NCBI GenBank assembly: GCA_963920765.1
Contig: OY987246.1
Span: forward strand, 24,809,167-24,873,166
From: Ulota crispa
Taxonomy: Eukaryota; Streptophyta; Bryopsida; Orthotrichales; Orthotrichaceae
DNA length: 64,000 bases
Direction: 5' to 3'
In this document: in pieces, positions 37,618 through 50,480 of the stretch
How the letters are laid out: each line of letters starts with the position of its first letter
Numbering within the stretch: the stretch's first letter is position 1
Made by a program: the position numbers and the translations under genes
The notes under the pieces: generated by a model
Databases searched by the model: none
Seen by the model: the letters and a program-made list of their open reading frames with translations, nothing else
What the model was told of the DNA's origin: nothing

Positions 37618-37980
37618 TCAGATTTCAGAAATACCCACCAACCACATGACGACACGTGGCACTTTGACTACAAGTTCGACGACGAAGATGGTCTTCTGGA
37701 AAGGAAGCAGGGTGTGAAAAGGCCTTACCTGACTTCTGCGAAGAGCCTGCAAGGATTTCATGAGAAGTCTGAATCGAATGCCATGATCCTTCTCCCTCCA
37801 GCCCTGCTCCTGCATGTCAAGCACAAATTTCCGTCGTTTCCTTGCTGCCATGGTTGTGCCAGATGCCTTTTCTTGTAGAAGGATGCTGGAGCTTGCATGC
37901 TTCACAAGTGTCTGAACTGATACAATGGTATTTGAACCAGTGCAGTTGCCAGAAGAATTCCTCATTTTCTTCGCATGCAT
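37618..37980 (-). other. Possible divergent coding segment of unknown identity
   Basis: The minus strand is open for 120 codons from an ATG at 37,980. It has a basic stretch (MAARKRRKFVLDMQEQGW) and a good donor CAG|GTAAGG near 37,727, after the residues ALRRSQ. The plus strand is also open over 37,645-37,880 (HDDTWHFDYKFDDEDG...) after an acceptor-like CCTCAG. Base composition is gene-like rather than repeat-like. It could be the first exon of a gene leaving the MSL1 promoter region in the other direction, or a relic exon. No family recognised. Confidence 0.3.
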
Positions 37981-38422
37981 GCTTCCATTGTGGCGAAGTG
38001 TTTCATTAACTCGAACCTAGTTTCTAAAAATCAGATTTTTCTGGTAGGAGATCTGAAAAGACAAGGATGAACGGCATTCAGAGTAATGTAGCGTTCTTGA
38101 CGGGCATCATTTTGCAATGTCAACTCAAATTTCTATGAACTGGTGATTTGGTGCATCTGTTTTGCTTAACAACGGTTCTCTAGTTTTCATTCTTTTGAAA
38201 AATGGCATCAGACATGCATGTATCAAGGAGTCGTGCCTGGGGTTGGTAAAGCTCATAAGTTAGTTTTACAACTAAACCCTAATATCAGGTTCTCATCTGA
38301 GAAGGTTTTCTTAATTGTGCGTAGCACTGAGGTTGGCAAGCATGACCAGGTGGAAGTTTCAGGAAGTTTTTTACCGGCTGGTGCAGCCCTGAGAAATTTG
38401 GTGATGAGATTGGTATGGAGTG
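37981..38422 (+). promoter_or_regulatory. Upstream region and 5' UTR of the MSL1-like gene
   Basis: About 440 bp between the open segment and the MSL1-like start codon. Two in-frame TGA codons lie close before the ATG at 38,423, so the protein does not extend further upstream without an extra exon. No core promoter motif can be fixed. Confidence 0.4.
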
Positions 38423-41400
38423 ATGGCTCTGCGGATGCGGGACATCATTCAAATGGATGCGGCTGCAAGCAGATTGCAGCCACTGACAATAAAGCCCTTG
38501 AAGCTGCGAACCACTGCAAGGCATGCCACTCCGGGTAACCACCACTTGGTATGGAACGGGAAGCAGCACAAACATCACCATCCATGGGGGTCTCATTGCA
38601 AGTTGGCTCTGCAACACACTCCGAGCTGGCTCGTGGACACCAGCTGTGTGTCCCTCGGCACGACATTCAGAAGAAGGGATCCACGCTTTCTTGAATGCAG
38701 GGCTACCGCTTCTCTTATAAAATACGGCTTTGGGTTTATAAAAGGGTGTGGACATGCCAGAAGGCTGGTCATGTATCTGCTTCCCAGGTGCGTGGGCATT
38801 GCCAGGGACAGAGAAGGTGCTTTGGTGATTGTGCGGCCTGGGAGCACAGCTGTCGTGTGCTCCATTGTGGCTTGGATTGTGCTCCCAAACTTGTTGCGTC
38901 GAGTGTACTCCTACATGGAAACTGCTCCAACCCCGACCACAAAGATGTTGATGGGACGGACGCCGCTGGACAAGGTGCTGGAAAGGGTGCCATATGAGCT
39001 TAGTATGTGTGGAGCTCTGGAGGACCCCGCCCGTTTGCTTGCAGCAATTGTTGCCTTCTCCCACATGTAAGTGTGACCAGACCACCATTTGTCACTGATT
39101 CTCAAGTTAGTGCGCATCCAAAGCTGTGCTGAATGTTTGATCTTGTTGTTGTTTTATAGCAGTGCAATACATATGCTGTCAAGTAGAGGATATGTGACAA
39201 TACAAGACCCTAATTCTGTTTAGAGATCAGTAGGCACTGGCAGTTTTGGAGACAGGGTTAGGTCTCTAATGGTTTTTATATCCTCTGCCCTTGAACACAA
39301 AAAGTTCCACATGCTGTCTCTGCTTCAATGTGCCGTTTTGATGGGATGTCAGGGCATACACGGTAGCTCCCACATCCGTGGCGGCAAATTATCTAACACA
39401 GATCTGGAGTGGAGCCACAGTGGTGAGCATGGTTTGGTTCCTGTACCGCTGGAAAACCAATGTGTTTGCACGAATTGTCACGGGGAAGTCGTTTGCAGGA
39501 CCTGACAAGGAGCGATACCTGACCATGGATCATTTGTCGTCGCTAGGGTTACTCATCTTGGGTTGCATGGCCGTAGCTGAAGCCTGTGGAATGGCAGTGC
39601 AATCAGTCTTGACTATGGGAGGTATAGGAGGTGAGTACCAATTCCTAAGCTAGATTTGGTTGTCGTCTTTCCCTTGAAAATGATATTCAACGTTTAAGGT
39701 TTTTCTTCGTCCACGTGGTAATGTTTTATTATGCGCATTGATGATTTCTTTTGGGAAAGAGCATCTGAGTATACGAAGTACATCGTTGTTCGTCAAAGGC
39801 AATTTGATGGTGCAGGAGTAGCGACGGCTTTTGCTGCCAAGGACGTGATGGGGAACATGCTTTGTGGCGTCGGACTCCAGTTCTCCAGGCCGTTTTCTAT
39901 CGGTGACTTCATAACAGTACACTCCTTAACTATCCCTCAGTAGACGCTTCATTCACGCTGGTCTCTGAGATAGAATTCAATTACTCTCTCCTCCCTTCTC
40001 CTAGATCTAAGTCTAATAGCTGCTCATCCCCACTTTACAGATCTGTATCATAGTGTGATCACCTTACATTTGGTGAAAAACTTTCATTTCTCTCCAAGTC
40101 TAAAGGACCTTAGAAGTATCACCAGAAAGTAGTGCTAAGGGATTATGGGGAGTCCAAAAGATTACAATTAATGCAGGTTGATAAATGATCTACCAATTTC
40201 CTCGCACAGCCACTTATATATGTCAACAAGGTATAATTTTCAGGTCACACAGACAATCCCTTCATGAGATCCAGAAATGGTGTCTGAATATGGTATACAA
40301 AAAAAATTAGAAGCTCAAAGTTCAAGTTGTAGATTTTTCAAATCCATCCCCTTATTTCAAAGTCCTAATCTTAAAAAACTTGCAAAGCGTATCAATTAAG
40401 CGCACGGTTTTTCCTTTAGGTACATGCTTGCAAGTAAGTGATCTTACCTTTATTGTAATCTTTCAAACTCCTCCATGATCCCTCCCCTTGATCCCTCAGC
40501 AACACATTTTGGTGGTGTAGTAATTTGAGTTGCCTTACCTGGCGCCTCCATTCAGTTCAATTCCTTTAAGTAGATCAATGCTCTGAGAAGAAAATTGTGT
40601 GGAACATGTAGCTCATCCATGAAAGAGGGTCCAGAGCGGGGCGGCCAGTAGCGTCGTATTCAGATCTTGAACTGTTTTTTGAAGGACCGTCTTCAATTCC
40701 AGCCATAGATGTGAGCTCCTCTATTACTGACATGAATGAGTAGGTTTTCATGTAAGTGATGAGTTAATACGCATGGTTTGTGTCAGAACCAATTCAAAGC
40801 CTTTTGTACTTCTAACGTGCAAAATTGACTACTTTTATTTTGAAGGATTCTAAAATGGTGAAGTTTTCTGGGTGGGATGGCAGGCGGGACCTGTGACTGG
40901 TCAGGTGGTAGAGATGGGCTTACACTCTACTCTGTTATTGAACACAGACAAGTTCCCCATCATTGTCCCAAACTCGTTCTTCTCCAGCCAGGTGATTCCC
41001 TGACGGCTCCCTAACTAAAACCATTCCTGAGTATGAAAATCCAACGTTCCTTGCAATGACACCAAAACAAATCCAAGTACTTCTTCCAAACCATGGCTGG
41101 CAGGTGATTGTTAACAAATCTCGTGTGCAATGGAGAGGCATGGCATTTTCTCTGCCCATCCGGCTTCAGGATTTAGACAGAGTGCCCGTCATATCGGCTG
41201 AAGTGCGCAAGATGCTGACCGAACACTCGAAAGTGTACTTGGAGACTGAACTTCCTCGGTGTCACGTTAATAGAGTTGGAGGATTATCGCTGGAACTCAA
41301 CGTAACCTGCAATCTCAAACCTATGGTACTGTGCTCAATGCTAACCTCCTTGCATTATGGTCATGTATTTTTTCCATTGGCCACATTGGCTTTGCAGATT

Positions 41401-42005
41401 TGGTCCCCAAGTTCTATTCAGGTTTTAAATAACCGACTCATCTATCACCATGCAAATTTAAATTTCTCTGTGGTTGTGTAATAGTAAGTACACGGAACTA
41501 AGTAACTTGATATGAAATGACTGGATTTGTTCCAAGGCTTACAAGATGAAACGGTACAAGTGAAAGACTTTAGAGGTTGCTGACACCAGTGGTCCCTACT
41601 GTGAGTTGAATGATTGGAGCAAATACACTGCTACATCTGCTAAAGTTTCTGATTTGACACGTCGTATTCTCATTCATTTGTGGCTATAAACTTTTTGGGG
41701 TAGAAGTTTTGCTAAAATTAGAGACACGGCTTCGTTTAAGTCGCGTTAAGGGCCAAGGGAAAATCAGGATGATGGAGGTCGTAGGCAAAGCTTAGGCACA
41801 TTGCATTGCTGACTTTGCTCAGAAGAGCACGATTCCAATTGATTTTCTAATTAAATGAGCCTGGGCTTTCATGCAGGGAACAGATGAATTTCTAACTACA
41901 GAGGAAGCTCTCCTGATAGAGGTTGCACAGATCATTGTCAAGTCTGGAGCACTGCTTGGTTCTGATACAAGTCCTTGTACTCTCTCAGGGTGTTCAGGGT
42001 CATAA
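38423..42005 (+). CDS. MSL1: MscS-like mechanosensitive channel, MSL1 type
   Basis: Coding exons: 38423-39066, 39353-39630, 39816-39916, 40885-40991, 41104-41325, 41877-42005; about 493 residues, like Arabidopsis MSL1 (about 497). The N-terminal 120 residues are basic and suggest an organelle transit peptide. Then come membrane segments (VCSIVAWIVLPNLL; GLLILGCMAVAEACG), the pore helix VQSVLTMGGIGG-VATAFAAKDVMGNML (split between exons 2 and 3), FSRPFSIGDFIT, and the cytoplasmic beta domain GPVTGQVVEMG...FPIIVPNSFFSSQVIVNKSR. MSL1 acts as a tension-gated ion channel in the inner mitochondrial membrane; location here is inferred. By these coordinates exon 4 is 107 bases, one short of the 108 needed, around 40,915-40,925. 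This may be my count or a real 1-bp change. Confidence 0.87.
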
Positions 42006-43239
42006 GCTTCTTATTTTATCTCTTGGCTTTGCACTCTTGCAACAGAAACTAGAATCTTTTTGCATTGCATCTTGAACGCAAGATTTAAAGCTTCACGACA
42101 ACTAGGGTTTTTTTTTTTAATCTTTTCACTCATGCTCCACAGCGATTGCGAGATTTTTTGAAATAAATAATTTGGAGTATTAATAGTGAATGTTGAAGAA
42201 GGCATAGCCGCTCCATTATACTAAGATGTTGTGGTGATTCAAAAATCAGTGAAAGGAAAAATGTTTTTAAACCGAAGGTCAACATCAAGAAAGAGTCACT
42301 TGGGAATGTTCCACGTTGGTTATCACTAATGCAGAGTTTAAGCATGTGTGGCAAGTCTAGTATTTTGTAATAAATATAAAAAATCTTAAATAAAATTGTC
42401 ATTTTCAGTCAGAATGTACAAGCTTTACAGAATCGACATGGAAACAAGTTAAAAACTACAAGATAATTATCATTGGAAATTTGGCCATAGTTTGTTCGAG
42501 TTGCATATTAATTTAGAATCCAAATTATTATTTTGTGAGCTAGGCCAATCTGTTTAAATTTTGTTGTTTAACCTTTAATGTGCAAATGAATAGAAGTAGT
42601 TCTCTATATACATGGCAACAAAGTAATTGATTTAGAGTGATGGAAGGAAACAAAATAAAAATATCAATACAAGAAAGACATTGTGTCTTGCATTTGAGTT
42701 ATATGTTTTGAATATTGTTGAAAAAAACTATGCTTCCAAAGTGTATTTTATTGGTTTCAATCCACAAGAGAGGAGGTTTTGCATTGAGAGTTGCTACCTT
42801 GAGGAAGTTTGAGTAGGTACCTTACTTAAAAGATAAGGCAATGCTACAAGGACAAAGCCTCTTGTAATGTACTTGCTTGTTTATAATTTACTTACTAAAT
42901 ATAATGGTTGATTCTTTCATTCTCTCGAGTGTGAAAAAGCTTGAGATTGATGTATTTTTAGTGAATCTTACAACAATAAATGTCATTTGAATTAGTTTAC
43001 TAGTTTGTTATTTTCTTGATTTTATAGCACAAAAATCAGTATTTTTCATCCACAATAATACTTACAAGGATGGAGCATGTAGATCTAAAGCTTCTGAGAT
43101 GACATAAATTACATTCTCAAAAGATTCCATTCATGAAATCTTCATTTTTGAAAAAAAATCTTCTTCCATCTCTAGGTGAACTAGTTAGGCGTCTTACACA
43201 AAAATCATGAGGAACGTCATTATCAAAATAGTCACATAG
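42006..43239. other. 3' flank of MSL1, then AT-rich DNA
   Basis: The first few hundred bases are probably 3' UTR. At about 42,758-42,880 there is a repeat whose inverted copy lies at 53,640-53,755 (shared AACTTCCTCAAGGTA and TGCATTGAGAG). No gene. Confidence 0.45.
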
Positions 43240-44394
43240 TTAACCCCAAAGCTCTGGGGCCTTTATTTTGTCAAAAGACACTCAAAACTGCCATTTCTGT
43301 TGTAAAGAGTAAAAGAGTTTAAAAATTGGTCTTTTTGCATATTTAACTATAGGATCTTGTACTATACTAGTATAAGAATGTGGAAAAAAAAAATTCAAAA
43401 TTTTTGACTGCACAGTTTGCAACATATTTGCGCTTAACCCTTAAACGTCCCAAGGCATAAGAGATACGTTGCCATATACTTGGCATTTGCTACCAATAAG
43501 AAATTTTAACTTGGGATCTCAAATAGTTCATTAGAACTACGTTTATCTATATTCCAACTTCTTTGTTGATCTCAAATGTAGTAAAAGTGTGAATCCATTC
43601 CAAATACAAGAAAAATACCCTATATTGTATTGGTCGCAAAGGGCCTTTCGAACGTCTAAGGGTTTAAGTATAAAACACACAAAAAATTGCACCTTGCATG
43701 ACTAGATTATTTGACTTTGAACCTTTTAAATTAAAATTTTGGCACCACAAAGCTTGAAGTTTTACTTTTTTATGGGAGAAAACTGAGTTGAGAATCTTTG
43801 GAAAAAAACCAAAACCAAAAACACTTAATTTTCATTTTTAATAAAAAGTTTAGGTAGAAGAAGGTATTAGATTGAACAAAAACTTATATTGTTAATAACC
43901 TTGCAATGGAATTGATACTCAATAATTTCATTGGTGAGATTGTTCTAGCAAGCAAACTTCACCCTTTTCAACAATTTTTTTTGAAAAAATGTTAAACTTG
44001 CATTCAAAAATGAAGTTTATAACTTCTTTTTTTCAAGAAGATGCTTGAATTGCCCAAAAAACAAGATTGTCCATAAAATTCTCATAACTAGTCAAAATGG
44101 AATGATTCAAAGCTCTAGACGTAGACAAAACTATAACTTATGAGAGAAAAAACCTAGTTTTTTTTCAAGTTTTTGTAAAAAAACATTGCTACTCCATCTC
44201 CCCAAATTTGTGCTTATCTAGGTATAACTTTTGCTCCCACACATAGATCATAATAAAAATTATGTTCCCCAAAAGCTAATGTGTTCTTCTATCTTCAAAA
44301 AAAAATTCAAAAAATTAGGACAAAATTGAGGCCATAGGTACTTAAACAGAATCCCATTTGTTCCCCGAGGGGACAACAAGGCTTTAGGGGTTAA
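43240..44394 (-). mobile_element. TTAA element, 0.93-kb subfamily (E11), carrying nested E12
   Basis: TTAACCCCAAAGCTCTGGGG at the left and ACAAGGCTTTAGGGGTTAA at the right. It is 1,155 bp, or about 925 bp without the nested 0.23-kb element, and inverted relative to E9 and E14. Confidence 0.8.
43434..43667. mobile_element. TTAA element, 0.23-kb subfamily (E12), nested in E11
   Basis: TTAACCCTTAAACGTCCCAA at the left and GAACGTCTAAGGGTTTAA at the right, 234 bp, with TTAA at both edges. Collinear with E19 (61,515): shared GCATTTGCTACCAAT and TGTTGATCTCAAATGTA. Confidence 0.85.
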
Positions 44395-44534
44395 GGAATA
44401 GAGCAAAATTATTTTCTAAACATATTTAGATGTAATTCATCCATTTTGTGTTGCTTCTATAATAAGTAATACAAAACATTCATCATGCACCCAATAGATA
44501 CTTATTCTCTTACGGGTTGATATTTGATACCTCT

Positions 44535-45081
44535 TTAACCCCTAAACACCCAAGGAGGTAAGGGCAAAACATAGATGCATTATAAAGTGATACTTATGTA
44601 ATTTTGATGAAGTTTGCTTCAAAAGAGAAAACAAGAATCAAGATGTTTAGTAATTATCTATATAGTCAAACATTCAAAAAAGGTTATGGATTTTTATTTC
44701 ATAAATTTAGAAGCATTTACCATTTAATATTCACCAAAATTACAAATTTTATTCATAGATTTTAAAATTTGATATGATTGGTTGAAAACATACATTCTAT
44801 TATAAACCTCAAAAATGCAATGTTTTTGAAGGAGATAACCTCATTAGTTTCCCGAAATAGTAAATTTTATAACACTAGCAAATATTTGAAGTGTTTGTCT
44901 TTGAAAATTTCTCCTTGATGGAGTTTAACTTGGATTGACATGAATCAAGTTGGGTTGGAAAATAGACTTGATTTTGTATTTATTTTATTTTATTTTTTTG
45001 AAAAATATATTTTTCATCTCAAGCAGCCTACAAAAAACGGGTAGCGATCAAAAAATGGTCGATTGAGCGCTTAGGGGTTAA
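44535..45081. mobile_element. TTAA element, 0.55-kb form (E13)
   Basis: TTAACCCCTAAACACCCAAG at the left and GAGCGCTTAGGGGTTAA at the right, 547 bp. Its right TTAA overlaps the first bases of the AGGTAGG element that follows, as if it inserted at a TTAA made by that junction. Confidence 0.7.
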
Positions 45082-45391
45082 GGTAGGAACACCCAAGCGT
45101 CAATGTCCCCATAACTGTCACCTCTAAAATCTTGGAAAATTTGTGGAAATGAATAGATGTAATTACAAGATATACAACATGTGAACATGAAACCTTAGTG
45201 TTTGTTATGGGTGCAATGGTAGTTTGCTCTTTAAAAATTCACAACTTATTCTCACAATATTTAAGTAATACATTTGAAAGTGCAAACTTGTTTTTTTTCT
45301 GTTCCTAATAGGATCCTATAATTTGCTAGTTGTTTATTAATAGTCATCATGTTCAAAACCCTTAGTTTGACATTTATGGGTGCTCCTACCT
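45081..45391. mobile_element. AGGTAG-ended MITE, GGAACACCC subtype
   Basis: AGGTAGGAACACCCAAGCG at the left and the complement TATGGGTGCTCCTACCT at the right, with TA on both sides (45,079-45,080 and 45,392-45,393). The ends begin like family A but the interior differs. 311 bp. Confidence 0.65.
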
Positions 45392-45499
45392 TACATTGCA
45401 AAAGCCATTAATACTAGCGGGGTGACTACGGGGGCTTGTGGCAAGGGTATAGAAAATAAACAACCAGTAAGTATATAACATACAAAAACTAGAAATGTA

Positions 45500-46081
45500 C
45501 TCCCTTTGTCTTAGAAAAAAAAACATGAGTTTGAGAATTTGTTAGGGGTTAAGAAATATTACCAACAAATTGTAATTGGAAGTTATTGGATATTATGTTT
45601 AAACTATTTCAAACACAATTTTAATTTTTTCAAGAATTAATGTTTTATAAAAAGAAAAGGAATTTAGTGCCTAAGTTCTGAAATTTCAAGTGTTTTGTTA
45701 TTGTTGCCAAAAATTAGATAAACAATTGATATGAAGTGTTTCAATACAATTGAAAGAAAAAAATAAGTTAGCCTAATTGCCCAAGTTGTCTCATCTATCA
45801 ATAAACCAAATCTTAATGTTGATACTATTGATGATTTTAGGTTAATGATAGACACAATTTGCAAACAAAAATCACTAAATCAAGTTTGCAATGCTAATAT
45901 TAGCAATTAATGAGCTCCATAAAATGCCCAAAAATTTCACCAAACATGCCAAGTAGTTAATGTTTATTTTAGAGATAAGCAAAGGTTTTTTTGTGACAGA
46001 AATTAAGTCAACATACTAACATGGGTTTTTTTTATGACAAAAAATAAGTCAAAAAACAAGTTTTTTTTGAGAAAGAGAGAG
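45500..46081. mobile_element. Stowaway-like MITE (S2)
   Basis: CTCCCTTTGTCTTAGAAAAA at the left, complement TTTTTTGAGAAAGAGAGAG at the right, TA at 45,498-45,499 and 46,082-46,083. 582 bp, the same length as S1. The ends are more worn than in S1, and the interior similarity is not obvious by eye. Confidence 0.6.
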
Positions 46082-46083
46082 TA

Positions 46084-47392
46084 TCATTTTTTTCCCTTTT
46101 CAAGCCAAGTTCAAGGATTTTGGACCCTTTTGCTTTTATGAAACGGTTCAAAAATTTTAAATTTTGTCTATTTTATTAACTGTTGTGCACAAAGTCATTA
46201 ATGGATAGTACACTTGCCTAAATACAAAAAAACAATATGTTCAACGTTACTCCACAATTTGTTTCAATTAGTGCTACGTTTTAAATATATAGCCCAAGAC
46301 TTTTACACACTAATATGGGTGAATTTCATTTATTGGTGTGAGGATGTGGCATGCCTCCCATTCTTGTTCTCCATGTAAATTTTGACCATACTCTTAGTTG
46401 CCTCTCACGTAGCAACTTGGTAGCACAACCTCTATAATGCAACATCCTTCACACACTTTCAAATAGTTGAGCAAAGTACTTGTAAAATCTTCTTGAATTT
46501 TTGACCAATTGAGGCACAATATTTGAGATGATGTTCAAATATTGCAACCCATGAAATACTAATTTATTTTAAGTTATTGTCAACTGCTTTATAAGTGTCC
46601 CTAGCAAATTTGCTTATTTCTTGAAATGGTGCAAGTCTTGTGAAATAACGTGTAGTTCTAAAATCAAACACTTACGTTAAACCAAAAGATGCACATTAAT
46701 TCCTCATCTTTCCAGTTTTTAGATGATTTCAATGTAGAACGTTGCAAGTCCACTAGACGTTCTCAAAGTCACATAATAAACCTTAATTTAATTCTTGATT
46801 ATGAATGCTTTGAAGCTCGACTACAAAATAAGTAGCTTGGATAGTTACTTTCTTTCTATGTTGAATTTCTCAAGGCAAGTTTAATTGCGATTTTCATGGC
46901 CCTTTGAAAGCAACATCTCACATTCTTGGTATGCATTTACTTCAACCATCCTCTAACAAAACTCTTTTAGAACGAACAAAAAAAATACCAAACATGCAAT
47001 AATAATTTTCATGATTATCCCCACTTTTTTGTAAAATTATTCTAAAAAAATTAATTAAGTTTTCAATTACAGTACATATCTAACAGAATCGTATAAATCG
47101 TAATTTTTTCTAAAAAAATATGTGATAATCCAAGATGAAGATTCTTAAATTGGAAAATTTACAAGTTAAAAAAAAAAACATTTTGTCGTAAGAGAAACTA
47201 ATAAGTATTTCACAACAAGGAAATAACTAGACTTCATCCAAGCTAGAAAATGATATTTTTTAAACTATATTTCTTGCAGAAGGATTAGAAAACATAAATA
47301 TTTTAGCTTACAACAATAGCAAGAAGATCACATGTAGGTGTTAGGTAAATTCAACCAATGTCTAGGAAGAAGCACCATTTAATAGAAAGTTA
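46084..47392. other. AT-rich non-coding stretch
   Basis: Nothing recognised. Confidence 0.5.
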
Positions 47393-48329
47393 TTAACCCC
47401 TAAAGGACCATTGTCCCTTTGGGGGACAAATGGGATTTTGGACATGTACGTTTAGATAAGCTTCTTTGTGTGATTTTTGAAACATTTGTGGAAGATGGGG
47501 AATTCAAACATCTATGTGGACATCTAATTTTTTCTTCATTCTAACAATTAACAAAGAAGTTGGGCAAATATTGATCAAAATTAGGGGAGGAAGGGCTGTT
47601 TGGGCAGCCCAAAAAATATTTTTATAAATTGCACTTTTTAAAAATAAAATTTTGGAATTGGTTCTTTATATATATTTTATACTTGGGAAGCTTTGAATCA
47701 TTCAATTTCAATCAATGAGATGAAAGTTATGAGGAGTTTTTGTTTGCAAGGAATTATGGATTCTCTATTGTAAAATAAAGTTTGGATTCCTTTATCTTAC
47801 TCAAATTTTCAATTTTTTGGAAAAAGTATTAAACCAAAGGAAGTAGGTTGTTTATTACAACATTATAACCGTTGGGATTTGCAATTTTCATTTCCATAAT
47901 TAGATTCTTAACAATTTAGTGTTTTGACTTATTCTCTACTTTTCATTTACTATTTTTTTCCCATGTGTTGTGCAATTCCAATTGATTTGAAAATTCTCTC
48001 ACATATACCTAACTTGATCTTCTACATGGTAAATTAAAAGCACAACTTTGGGTAGAGCAATTTTTTTCATGTAAGAGTGGTCAAAGACTTTTGAAAGTTA
48101 CAAACAGTAAGGAAAAAAACCTTTTCCCTTCACTTTAGATGTAAATATCTTCCTCCTCTCCATCTAGAATGACCTGATTTTCTCCCACAAGTACCTCTTC
48201 TAGTCTAAGACAAGATCCCATGGTTGGATTTCCAAAAAAAAAAAAAAAATCTACCTTCTTACTTATCCTATAGAAGTGGCAATTTTATGTGATTTTGGCA
48301 AAAAAAGGGCTTGGTCCTCTAGGGGTTAA
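47393..48329 (+). mobile_element. TTAA element, complete 0.93-kb subfamily copy (E14)
   Basis: TTAACCCCTAAAGGACCATT at the left and GGGCTTGGTCCTCTAGGGGTTAA at the right, TTAA on both edges, 937 bp, collinear with E9. No transposase frame. Confidence 0.9.
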
Positions 48330-49283
48330 ATGACTTTACATCAAACTTTTTCATATTATTTAGCAAGCTAAATGATTGCAGTTCAGATGGAATTGTCTCA
48401 TTATATAATTCTCTATTAACATCATAAGTTCTAATAGAGAAGGGGAAAGGAGAGGAAAATGCATCCAAAGGTAAGTTTGAGGAGGGGAGAGAAAAAAGCA
48501 CATTAAGGCTCCAGCCAATCACAAGTTATTACATGGGCACACACAATTAACAAAGGAAAAAAATGCTAGTCACAAGGTTCTAATCAACACAAATTGGAGG
48601 GAAAAAATGCCAATGCCCAAATTATGATTTTGCAAGACCAAATAATAGAAGATTTTAAAGGAAAGAGGATGAAAATTGATGATTGTGAAAGAGACAAAGT
48701 GCATTCTTGCGAGAAGAGGAAAAACGTCTTGAACGTTGGGATCTAAATGAGATAAATAAATACATGGGACCATTGGTTAGGGAGAAATTTTGGTTTCACC
48801 TAGTACTCAATTTGGCATTTCTTGTTTTCAACCGGTTTTTCATAAGATTACATCAAAAAAATCTATATTTATCATGTTATGTAGTATAATTGGTATTCTT
48901 TTTGTGAATTTTAACTGATTTTGAAACCGATCATTTCAAATTCTTCCAAATTTTTTTTGCAATTTCAACCGGCGGACAAGACACCACATGCCGGTCTCCC
49001 CGAACATTGCATGAGATGGTGAGACCACGACATGCCCTTTTTTTGTGGTCTATCTAGCACTAGATTTGCACCATGATCTAACTGTAAGCTTATACAACAT
49101 GAGCCAGAAATCTGGGAAATGGACGAAATCCCCAGATTAGTTGCGCATCGTATAATGAACAAAATCTGACGATTTCCATCCAGAATATATACAAATATAC
49201 CATGTATTTTGGTGGAAATACAGTATGAGAAACGAGGGGTGTGGCGTGTGGACCAGGTTAGGGCAAAAGACATGGAGGTGGAG
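48330..49283. other. Non-coding stretch
   Basis: AT-rich to about 48,960, then more balanced. The open frame 48,965-49,399 (-) runs into the following MITE and shows no domain. The phrase ACACCAC(A/T)TGC(C/T)GGTCTC occurs near 48,980 and near 49,813. Confidence 0.4.
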
Positions 49284-49616
49284 TAAGGTACGAGGCTCGT
49301 AAACCGACCATCTAAGAGCTGAAACTGACTTTTGGGGAGGTGGAACTTCTTGATGTATTTTTCAGTAAATTTTTCTTGAAAGACAAGAGAAATTGGCATT
49401 TAACTCAAATTATTTTATATTTTTTTAGAGTAATGTGAAATTAGTTATAAAATTTTGAAGTGGAAAGGTCATAGGGCTCTAAAATGATGCACCTCCTCAA
49501 ATATACATCCGCTGCACATTATGGAAAGGCTATGAATAAGTCATGTACTGACAGAGATCATTTGGGGAGGTGAGCGGAATTAGTGTCCTAAGGCAATTCG
49601 AGCCTCTTACCTTAGT
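49284..49616. mobile_element. AGGTAG-ended hairpin MITE, copy A2
   Basis: TAAGGTACGAGGCTCGTAAA at the left; AATTCGAGCCTCTTACCTTA at the right is the inverted partner. TA lies outside both ends. The inner CACCTCCTCAAATATAC and CATTTGGGGAGGTG pair is present. 333 bp. Confidence 0.75.
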
Positions 49617-50480
49617 GCCCCTGGCCCCTGCAGGGCAGTCGTGCACTAGAACCAAGATTCATGTATTCTTGGGACTTTGGAGGGAGAGCCTCTCAAGATA
49701 AATGGACCATCACAGCACCACAGCACCAGCACTCTAACAGGCATGACCGGAGTGCGTCTAGAGTCTCTACAAATTAAGCCCCTAGAGAATTTTTAAATTT
49801 GTCTGGGGTGAGAACACCACTTGCTGGTCTCATGCATGGCACCGGATGCAAAATGCTATTTCCCAGGGGGACCGCTGTCGGGTTGAGAGGAGCGCGCCTT
49901 GGGAACATACAAGGTGTCTTGCTGCGATCGTGCGTTGCCAATTAAAATCGTTTTTAATCTTGATCTTCTCTTCAAATCTTCAGTCTTCAGTTTTCCGTTG
50001 ACCTATCTTGTGGCTGGCTCTAAGGGTATAAGGGTCAAAGTAGGGATAAGAGCCCACTGGATACGGGACGGGTAGATCGGGACAGCAGACACAAGCTGCC
50101 GTCCGTATGACGGGATCCTAAAATCAAATTCACGATCTGCTGGCCAAAACTCTAGATCGTGAGAATAGAGCAAGTCTCGACCATGTGGGTGATCAATCCC
50201 ACTTTGTCACCACGACAATAAATGAGGTTAAATTTGGTTTAACCCAAACTGCCCGCAACAAGATTTACAAAACAGAATGGAAATGAATTGACAAACGAGC
50301 CTCCAAAACCGGCTAGGAATAACAAAGCCACATCCCACATATACATAAAAAATAAACCCAAAACATTCCTCTTGAAATCTTCATATCTTCAGATCTTCAA
50401 GTCTTCATGTCTTCAAGTCTTCATGTTTTAATAAAAACAATGGGGAAAATCACAAATAACAAGTCTTAAAAAAGCAGCGA
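49617..50480. other. Mixed-GC stretch of unknown nature
   Basis: GC is clearly above the surrounding DNA. It contains a run of related CTTCA-type repeats (about 50,375-50,430, ATCTTCA/GTCTTCA). No open frame with a domain and no element ends that I can defend. Confidence 0.4.

Noticed and set aside
38285-39088. 267-codon minus-strand frame opposite MSL1 exon 1
   Set aside because: Shadow frame. The plus strand carries the conserved MSL1 sequence with matching splice sites.
49617-50480. Possible retroelement terminal repeat, because of mixed GC and a structured look
   Set aside because: No paired repeat, no primer-binding site and no coding remnants were seen; not supportable.
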